From IMG/VR virus record IMGVR_UViG_3300042890_001611, positions 1 through 20,789 of that record: DNA of 20,789 bases; one strand, written 5' to 3'. Below are positions 15,620-20,789 of this stretch, in pieces (position 1 is the stretch's first letter; each line of letters starts with the position of its first letter). The stretch is from a virus. A program made the translations under genes and the position numbers. The notes under the pieces are model-generated. The model saw only the letters and a list, made by a program, of their open reading frames with translations, was not told where the DNA came from and ran no database searches.

Positions 15620-16618
15620 TTATTCTCCGTTATAAATATCTAAAAGTTTATCTTTCCATTCATCTTTATTGGAAAAGTTTTTAATCATCCAATTTTTAAG
15701 TTTTTCAAACTCTACTTTACGGGTTTCGTAATCATCCTGACAAATTGTTTCGTAGGTTTTTTTAAATGTTTCCTCATCAATCGCTTTGTACTTATAGTCA
15801 AGTGGAACATGCCATGTTTCATGTAATATTGGTAATTTACCCCAATCGACTGCTTCAAATATTCCATATCCAAATGGTTCATATTGAAAGCAAGAATGAG
15901 ATATTCCCCAATCAAGTCCATAGAACCTTTCTTTATATTTGTAATCAAACTTGTAAATTTTTGCTTTTTCAAATTTGTATCCATATTTCTTTTTATAATA
16001 TTTGTTGAATGTTTCTGAATTAGTAGAAATGAATCCACCTAACCCATCCATGTATTCAACATTTTTTCTACCTTCAACTCTTGCTGCATATCCTAATTCT
16101 ACTGATGTTGAAAGTTCTTTATTTTGTGTGAATGTATAATTATTTGGAATATGATGTAAATTTTCCGTTTCATATGGAAAATGATACAATCCTACCCAAA
16201 CTTTATTTTTAATTTTATCAATTAATTCGTTTTCATATTCCCAATTTCCGTACCAATGTAGATATTCTTCTTTTCCCATCTGTGCCATTAAAGACACTTT
16301 GGTTAAATTGTGAAAAATTATTGAATCAATCTTTTCTAAATTTTGATGAACTGCTTTGGTTGGGGTGTAATGTCCATGTAATATATGTATGCGTCTTGCA
16401 CCTTCAAAGATTTCAATAATTTTATCTTCGTTGGTTTCCCAAACATGGTCAATATCAATTGGAAATTCTTCGTAATTTATAGGTTTGTGTCTATGGAAAA
16501 TAAGAAGTGGCTTAACTTCTAAGTTAGGAGCCACTTCTTTTATCCAATTAGTTACCCATATATCAGCACCGCTATTGAACCAGGGTCCTCCAGCGGTGGT
16601 GTAATATACATCATACAT
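15620..16618 (-). CDS. GT-B fold glycosyltransferase (GT4-like)
   Basis: The 332-residue protein has a GT-B-like layout. The N-terminal domain contains GGPWFNSGADIWV (10-22), a typical acceptor-side glycine-rich loop, and HILHGHY (78-84). The C-terminal domain contains LGYAARVEGRKNVEYMDGL (175-193), matching the 'R---rKg' donor region, and EPFGYGIFEAVDWGKLPI (247-264), an E-x7-E motif (E247, E255) that binds the nucleotide sugar in GT4-type retaining enzymes. No membrane segment is seen. It starts 3 bases after the stop of the S74 tail fibre gene, so the two are probably co-expressed and the fibre or neighbouring adhesin is a candidate acceptor. Host glycans or DNA are alternatives. The leader motif of the next gene lies inside its last codons. 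Confidence 0.85.
   Translation of the reverse strand: MYDVYYTTAGGPWFNSGADIWVTNWIKEVAPNLEVKPLLIFHRHKPINYEEFPIDIDHVWETNEDKIIEIFEGARRIHILHGHYTPTKAVHQNLEKIDSIIFHNLTKVSLMAQMGKEEYLHWYGNWEYENELIDKIKNKVWVGLYHFPYETENLHHIPNNYTFTQNKELSTSVELGYAARVEGRKNVEYMDGLGGFISTNSETFNKYYKKKYGYKFEKAKIYKFDYKYKERFYGLDWGISHSCFQYEPFGYGIFEAVDWGKLPILHETWHVPLDYKYKAIDEETFKKTYETICQDDYETRKVEFEKLKNWMIKNFSNKDEWKDKLLDIYNGE
15631..15639 (-). promoter_or_regulatory. Late-type leader motif ATATTTATA inside the glycosyltransferase 3' end
   Basis: Exact coding-strand copy (GATATTTATAACGGAG) 23 bases before the ATG of the Hint-LamG gene. It overlaps the last codons of the glycosyltransferase, so the motif is kept even where it must also encode protein. 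Confidence 0.55.
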
Positions 16619-16621
16619 TTA

Positions 16622-18190
16622 TTATAAACCTTTTGATTCTTTTAACTTTTCGATTTCGATTGTTAAAGAATGAATTTGTGTTTGTTGTTCTTTGATACCT
16701 TCAATTAATAATGCTACTAATTTATCGTATTTAACTGCTTTGAAACCACTTTCTCTTGTTTGAACTAATTGAGGTAATACTGCTTCAATTTCTTGTGCGA
16801 TTACACCCACATCGTTTCCTTCGTATCCGTGCTCAGCTTTGTTTTCAGCTTTCCAATCATAAGTGTTACCACTAATTTTAGAAATCTTATCCAATGCGTT
16901 TTCGATTGGAGTAATGTTTTCTTTGAAACGAATATCTGAAGATGAGAATGCTACAACATCATTTGATGCGTCAATTCTACCTGCAGTTGCTGATGCTGCC
17001 ATTCCAACTCCTAATGAATTGAATTGAACATTTGAAGATGTTGCTACTGCTTGACCGATTGCGATTGATGGGGTTGCATTTTCACCACTATTGTTAGAAA
17101 GAGTTACACCTGTTCCTGCTACTAAACTTGCAACATAATCACCTGTTGTTTGTGTTGCTAATGCAATGTTTCCACTAGCAGAACCTAAACTTACTTGAGA
17201 TGAGCCACTTACTATTCCTGCTGGGATAGATGAGATACTTGCGTATGTAATTTGAGATGAACCACTTACTATACCCGATGGGATAGATGAGATACTTGCG
17301 TATGTAATTTGAGATGAACCACTTACTATACCCGATGGGATAGATGAGATACTTGTGTATGTAATTTGAGATGAACCACTTACTGTACCCGTTGGTAAGT
17401 TTGCGATTGTTTGTGCTGAACCCGAAACTACACCCGTTGGTAAATTTGCAATTGTTTGTGCAGAACTTGAAACGATTCCTGTTGATAAAGTTAATCCGTT
17501 TATAGCTCCAGTAGTAGTAATAGAACCAGTTATTACTAAATCATTTCCAAATACTATATTAGTTCCACCTGAACTTAAAAATTTAGATGTACCATCTTGC
17601 ATGCTAACATTTCCTTTAACGGAAATTAAACCAGCGGTTGGGTCTAATAATATATCACCACCACCAGAAGATTTTAATTCAATATCTCCGTCTACAGTTT
17701 GTAATATAATATTATCAGTACCTAATTCATTAAATTTAATTGATTGACCAGTATCGGTTGTAAATATTAATTCTGTTGCGTTTGATGAAAGTACTTGAGT
17801 TCCATCAATGTATAATGATGCAGATGATAAATATAAGTCTCTCCATTGTTTACTAGGAGAACCTAAATCAAATACACTATCTAATGAAGGAATAAGTGAT
17901 GAACTTAAAGATGCAACTACATTAACTGTGTCAGATGTGTTATCTCCTATTGTTAATTTACCACCTAATGTTAAATTACCTGCAACGTTTGCATTTCCGG
18001 TAATGTCTAATCCAGAACCTGAAATTGCTCCGAAATTTCCGGTACTTCCTGTACCTGCTGATGATAATACGATGTCGCCTGTTGCTCCACCGACTACCAA
18101 TGTTCCCAATGTGGTGTTCACATATGGTTCTCCGAATGCTAATGAACCGGATTGTTGTGCGGTACTACCGCGTCTAAATTTAAGTCCCAT
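16622..18190 (-). CDS. Tail fibre with C-terminal S74 intramolecular chaperone
   Basis: The 522-residue protein begins GLKFRRGSTAQQSG (2-15), an N-terminal motif common to phage fibres. It continues through beta-structured, Gly/Ser-rich repeats including VFDLGSPSKQWRDLYLSSA (about 106-124), a frequent fibre module. Residues about 226-335 are tandem repeats of 15 and then 19 residues (SGSSQITYASISSIPSGIV). The C-terminus from S418 is a peptidase S74 intramolecular chaperone domain (SDIRFKENITPIENALDKI, DVGVIAQEIEAVLPQLV, KAVKYDKLVALLIEGIKEQQ) ending in a coiled coil; this domain trimerises and usually cuts itself off before the Ser of SDxRxK. It is presumably a host-recognition fibre. The glycosyltransferase follows 3 bases later. 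The leader is 51 bases from motif to ATG and contains a small hairpin. Confidence 0.85.
   Translation of the reverse strand: MGLKFRRGSTAQQSGSLAFGEPYVNTTLGTLVVGGATGDIVLSSAGTGSTGNFGAISGSGLDITGNANVAGNLTLGGKLTIGDNTSDTVNVVASLSSSLIPSLDSVFDLGSPSKQWRDLYLSSASLYIDGTQVLSSNATELIFTTDTGQSIKFNELGTDNIILQTVDGDIELKSSGGGDILLDPTAGLISVKGNVSMQDGTSKFLSSGGTNIVFGNDLVITGSITTTGAINGLTLSTGIVSSSAQTIANLPTGVVSGSAQTIANLPTGTVSGSSQITYTSISSIPSGIVSGSSQITYASISSIPSGIVSGSSQITYASISSIPAGIVSGSSQVSLGSASGNIALATQTTGDYVASLVAGTGVTLSNNSGENATPSIAIGQAVATSSNVQFNSLGVGMAASATAGRIDASNDVVAFSSSDIRFKENITPIENALDKISKISGNTYDWKAENKAEHGYEGNDVGVIAQEIEAVLPQLVQTRESGFKAVKYDKLVALLIEGIKEQQTQIHSLTIEIEKLKESKGL
17196..17385 (-). repeat. 57-bp tandem repeats in the tail fibre gene
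   Basis: Units begin at 17196, 17253 and 17310, with a partial fourth from 17367. The units at 17253 and 17310 differ at a single base; the unit at 17196 is more diverged. Each encodes a 19-residue SGSSQITY-SISSIP-GIV repeat. The near identity at DNA level, including third positions, points to recent duplication. Confidence 0.9.
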
Positions 18191-18240
18191 TTTAGTTTAC
18201 TCTTTTTTTTAGTTAAAGTATAAGAAATTCCTTATACGAT

Positions 18241-18249
18241 TATAAATAT
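18241..18249 (-). promoter_or_regulatory. Late-type leader motif ATATTTATA
   Basis: Exact coding-strand copy, 51 bases before the tail fibre ATG; the longest spacing in the window. The intervening leader holds a 7-bp hairpin (18218-18237). Confidence 0.45.
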
Positions 18250-18291
18250 AGAAAGTGAACTAAATAAGTTGATTTGTAAATAAATTTATTT

Positions 18292-18741
18292 TTAACATGG
18301 TTGGTCTTCTATTAATGCTATAATACGGCCTGTACTATTGTTTATTTGCCATGCAAGTGAATTGATATAAACATAATCATAACCTTGTAATGGAGTTGCA
18401 CTTGTATCAATATACACAAAACAATTTACACCAAAATCAAATGGGCCACAATTTGAATAAAATATTCTATTTGCATTAGTTGAATCATCACATACACCAG
18501 TGATTGTATTTGACCTACCACATCCTGTAAACACAGTTAATGGTGGAATATAATGGTCATATCCCCACCATTCATTTATTGAATTTGGAGTTGAACCATT
18601 TGGACGATTTGGACTATTTGGATTTAGTGGTGCATAAGTGCCAGATTCTGCTTCATTAAGTCCAATTTGAGCATCCGATGCTCTACCTAATTCTGTATTT
18701 ATATCTGCAAATGATATTTGTGCTGATGATTGTAATGGCAT
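18292..18741 (-). CDS. Small fibre-tip-like virion protein with cysteine-containing C-terminus
   Basis: The 149-residue protein starts PLQSSAQISFADINTELGR (2-20), then IGLNEAESGTYAPLN and SINEWWGYDH (54-63). This is the common phage module 'g-IS-sdI--ELg-----isL-------isms--yG', found in small fibre and tail-tip proteins. The C-terminal 85 residues contain five cysteines (C74, C84, C98, C107, C149) in a beta-like context, unusual in this cysteine-poor virion set; they could form disulfides in the extracellular particle or bind a ligand. I do not recognise the C-terminal domain. A leader motif 16 bases upstream and a 100-base gap to the fibre gene suggest independent transcription. It is probably a host-contact protein, by position. 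Confidence 0.7.
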   Translation of the reverse strand: MPLQSSAQISFADINTELGRASDAQIGLNEAESGTYAPLNPNSPNRPNGSTPNSINEWWGYDHYIPPLTVFTGCGRSNTITGVCDDSTNANRIFYSNCGPFDFGVNCFVYIDTSATPLQGYDYVYINSLAWQINNSTGRIIALIEDQPC

Positions 18742-18756
18742 TATACTGTTATTTTA

Positions 18757-18765
18757 TATAAATAT
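18757..18765 (-). promoter_or_regulatory. Late-type leader motif ATATTTATA
   Basis: Exact coding-strand copy (TATATTTATATAA) 16 bases before the ATG at 18741, the shortest spacing, touching the end of the methyltransferase gene. Confidence 0.5.
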
Positions 18766-18767
18766 AA

Positions 18768-19988
18768 CTATCTATTATAAATCCAATTTTCACAATAGTT
18801 TATTTCTTTAATAGATTTTAGATTATCTATTATTTTTGTATCAACCAATTCAGGATGTACCCACCAATCTTCATATGGATTATTGTTATTTGGTGAAATA
18901 TTTGATACAACCAATTCATATCCAAAAGATTTAAGATATTTTCTACTTTTATCTCTCACATCGTCAAATTCTCTTGTATAAAAATCATGTTCAAATGTTA
19001 TAACTCTAAACTTATTTTTCCAAAAAGGAATAGATAGTAAAACATTATAAGATGTGTTTGCAGGGTCTATATCTATTTGTAAATAATCTATTATATCATT
19101 ATTTTTTAATAAATCCAATTCTTCCCAATTGATTTTAGTAGCATCATTTATTATTGGAATTGTATTTCTAATTAACCAATTTTCTTTTTGTCTATTATCA
19201 ATATCTACACTAACACCATTCCATCCAAATTCTTCTAATAATTTTGTATTATTTCCATATATTGGGTCTGCACATCCTATCTCTAACCATTTTCCTAATT
19301 TTTTACCATTCAAAACCATTAACACAAACAAATCCTGAAATGATTGTGAATAGTTTCCAACCATCGTTTCTGCTCCTTCAAATTTAAATCTTAAATTTTT
19401 ATAATTTTCTAAAGTATATTTAATCGGTTCACTCCAATTATTACCCAATCTATTTAAATTATCAATTGCTGCATTCTTAAATTTTTCAGATATATTTTTA
19501 GAAATTTTAATTTCTCTCATTATTTGTAAACTTTCTTGAAATAATCCTATCCACCAAGCAGTTACCCCTCGTTGAAAATCAAATGTTTCTATTCCATCAT
19601 ATTCTAAATAAGTTATAGAATCTGGTAAATCAGTTGATAAACTTTTTCCAATCATCGAATGTGTATATCCCTCCTGCCAATCTCTATTTCTTTCATATGC
19701 TCTACACAATAGAAAATGTGCTTCAGGTCTGTTGGGTAATAAACTGATTGCTCTTAATAAAAGTCCTTTAATCATGAACCACCTATTACCTTGCTTTTCA
19801 AAACACAATGCAATTCTACACAATGATTCGTATTGCAATTTTACATCAAACCCAAATTCTATTGACCTTACATAAAATCCAGCCGCAGATGCCGTTTGTC
19901 CTATGTTTTCATATTCCAATCCTAATCGGAAACAAATATTACTATCTTTTGGATTATTTATATATTCTTTTAATAACTTATTTAACAT
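18768..19988 (-). CDS. TPR domain plus FkbM-type SAM methyltransferase
   Basis: The 406-residue protein has a helical N-terminal part (about 1-120) of TPR-like repeats: FRLGLEYENIGQTASAAGFYVRSIE (20-44) and a second around AHFLLCRAYERNRDWQEGY (90-108). The C-terminal part (about 208-380) is an FkbM-like class I methyltransferase: NYSQSFQDLFVL (212-223), the SAM-binding motif KWLEIGCADP (233-242), TKLLEEFGWNGVSVDID (248-264), and DYLQIDIDP (301-309). Such enzymes O-methylate sugars or small hydroxyl groups and recur beside glycosyltransferases in phage and surface-polysaccharide loci; TPR parts can hold the acceptor. The start overlaps the radical SAM stop by one base (TAATG), giving translational coupling. 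Acceptor unknown; virion or host glycan is a reasonable guess. Confidence 0.85.
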   Translation of the reverse strand: MLNKLLKEYINNPKDSNICFRLGLEYENIGQTASAAGFYVRSIEFGFDVKLQYESLCRIALCFEKQGNRWFMIKGLLLRAISLLPNRPEAHFLLCRAYERNRDWQEGYTHSMIGKSLSTDLPDSITYLEYDGIETFDFQRGVTAWWIGLFQESLQIMREIKISKNISEKFKNAAIDNLNRLGNNWSEPIKYTLENYKNLRFKFEGAETMVGNYSQSFQDLFVLMVLNGKKLGKWLEIGCADPIYGNNTKLLEEFGWNGVSVDIDNRQKENWLIRNTIPIINDATKINWEELDLLKNNDIIDYLQIDIDPANTSYNVLLSIPFWKNKFRVITFEHDFYTREFDDVRDKSRKYLKSFGYELVVSNISPNNNNPYEDWWVHPELVDTKIIDNLKSIKEINYCENWIYNR

Positions 19989-20789
19989 TAATTTAATTTT
20001 TTTGGTTCAATTCCATTTTCACAATGTGAACACAAATTAAAGCATGAAAATGGTACCGGTATTATATCATCATATTCTTGTTCAAATAGATTTCCCAATA
20101 TTTGTTCCAAACCATAATCCATACAACACAAACTTACTCTACCATCCGGTAATAAAACATTATGATAAAGTGTTTCAATACAATTGCATGTCATATTTTT
20201 ATCACCATGTTCCATATGATTAAACCTATCTTTTATTTTTTCCAATTCAGGTTTAATAATTGCTTCTCCTAAAAGATTTCCAGCTCTACTCCAAAATGTA
20301 GGAACATGTGCAGTTGGATATATGTGTCTTACACTATTATGAATTTCATTTCCCATACTCATTACATAAAATCCTTTGATTTCGTTTTCTATTGATTTAA
20401 TGTATTCAATCGTTTCTATGTATTTTGGTGTTATTGGATGTTTTGCAATTCGTTCTTCATCAGGTAAGTGTAAGCAAAATCCACTATTTGGGCCATTATC
20501 AAAATCAATATGTTTAATTTTTTTTATATCCTCAATAGTTAAACCAACTCCAGTTGTAAATACTGATATTTTATGTCCTTTACTATGTGCATACAAAATC
20601 ATATCCGATGTTTTTTTATTTAGAAATGGTTCTGTGAATCCACTAAATGTAATTCTAATTTGTTTAGGAAGTTTATCTATTACTTTTACAAAATTTTCAT
20701 ATGTAAGTGTTTTTACACTATCATATTTTTGCATTAATAATCTTTGAGGACAAAATGCACAATCCACTACACATCCTTTTGGTGGAATT
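19988..20789 (-). CDS. Radical SAM protein with SPASM-like C-terminus, 5' end outside the window
   Basis: The frame runs open to the window edge. The GTG at 20767 is not the real start, because the first cysteine of the radical SAM motif lies upstream of it: GCVVDCAFCP is the CxxxCxxC cluster that binds the 4Fe-4S/SAM centre. Counting from that GTG, SGFTEP (42-47) corresponds to the SAM-binding GGEP motif. C194, C196, C214, C215, C242, C246 and C249, with LLPDGRVSLCCMDYG (205-219), give a SPASM-like auxiliary cluster region. SPASM proteins commonly modify peptides or act on small molecules; some sit with sugar-modifying genes. At least 266 residues are present. It is coupled to the FkbM-type gene (one-base overlap), so both likely serve one modification pathway. 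The substrate cannot be told from sequence. Confidence 0.85.
   Translation of the reverse strand, partial: IPPKGCVVDCAFCPQRLLMQKYDSVKTLTYENFVKVIDKLPKQIRITFSGFTEPFLNKKTSDMILYAHSKGHKISVFTTGVGLTIEDIKKIKHIDFDNGPNSGFCLHLPDEERIAKHPITPKYIETIEYIKSIENEIKGFYVMSMGNEIHNSVRHIYPTAHVPTFWSRAGNLLGEAIIKPELEKIKDRFNHMEHGDKNMTCNCIETLYHNVLLPDGRVSLCCMDYGLEQILGNLFEQEYDDIIPVPFSCFNLCSHCENGIEPKKLN

Noticed and set aside
17808-18212. Plus-strand open frame of 134 codons
   Set aside because: Antisense to the well-supported tail fibre gene and without family features.
18218-18237. GTATAAG/CTTATAC hairpin as a terminator
   Set aside because: The 7-bp stem is AT-rich and is followed on the minus strand by an A run, not a U run; it also lies inside the fibre leader. 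At most a leader structure.
20376-20747. Plus-strand open frame of 123 codons
   Set aside because: Antisense to the radical SAM gene, whose cysteine motifs are clear.
19988-20767. GTG at 20767 as the radical SAM start
   Set aside because: It would remove the first cysteine of the CxxxCxxC cluster; the frame is open to the window edge, so the true start lies outside.

Overview
The window reads as the virion-structure region of an AT-rich, contractile-tailed (T4-like myovirus type) bacteriophage. Every convincing gene lies on the minus strand, so transcription runs from high to low coordinates. Sheath, tail tube, tape measure, a gp26-like tail chaperone, a LysM-like wedge protein and a hub protein identify it as a contractile tail. 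Both ends cut through genes. Almost no gene has a Shine-Dalgarno sequence; starts follow A/T-rich leaders, as is usual in Bacteroidota. A Bacteroidota host is therefore a reasonable inference, but not proven.

Layout in transcription order. (1) 20789-18768: a radical SAM/SPASM protein (start outside the window), coupled by a one-base TAATG overlap to a TPR plus FkbM-type methyltransferase. (2) 18741-13890: virion surface module: a small cysteine-containing tip-like protein, a repeat-bearing tail fibre ending in an S74 intramolecular chaperone, a GT-B glycosyltransferase three bases behind it, and a 572-residue adhesin-like protein with a Hint (intein-like) domain in front of a LamG-like domain. 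(3) 13818-10950: tail sheath and tail tube, closed by a clear intrinsic terminator. (4) 10848-7131: gp26-like tail assembly chaperone, whose reading frame appears to continue by +1 frameshifting on a T7 run into a gp51-like 75-residue extension, then the tape measure protein. (5) 7082-2637: baseplate module (tube-cap candidate, LysM-like protein, large hub, small unknown). (6) 2566-1: a PhyH-type 2OG oxygenase with an altered iron ligand, a short divergent family A DNA polymerase whose start codon sits in a perfect 11-bp hairpin, and a truncated unknown gene.

Eight exact copies of ATATTTATA, read on the coding strand, stand 16-51 bases before start codons. They are the probable late promoter or leader signal. 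The core TATTTATA is the reverse complement of the T4 late promoter TATAAATA, so either this phage uses a different signal or the element works the other way round.

The most interesting points are the Hint domain with a non-splicing +1 residue, the start-codon hairpin of the polymerase gene, the +1 frameshift in the chaperone, and the inverted late motif. No tRNA, CRISPR array, insertion sequence or origin was seen. No gene-free stretch exceeds 300 bases.
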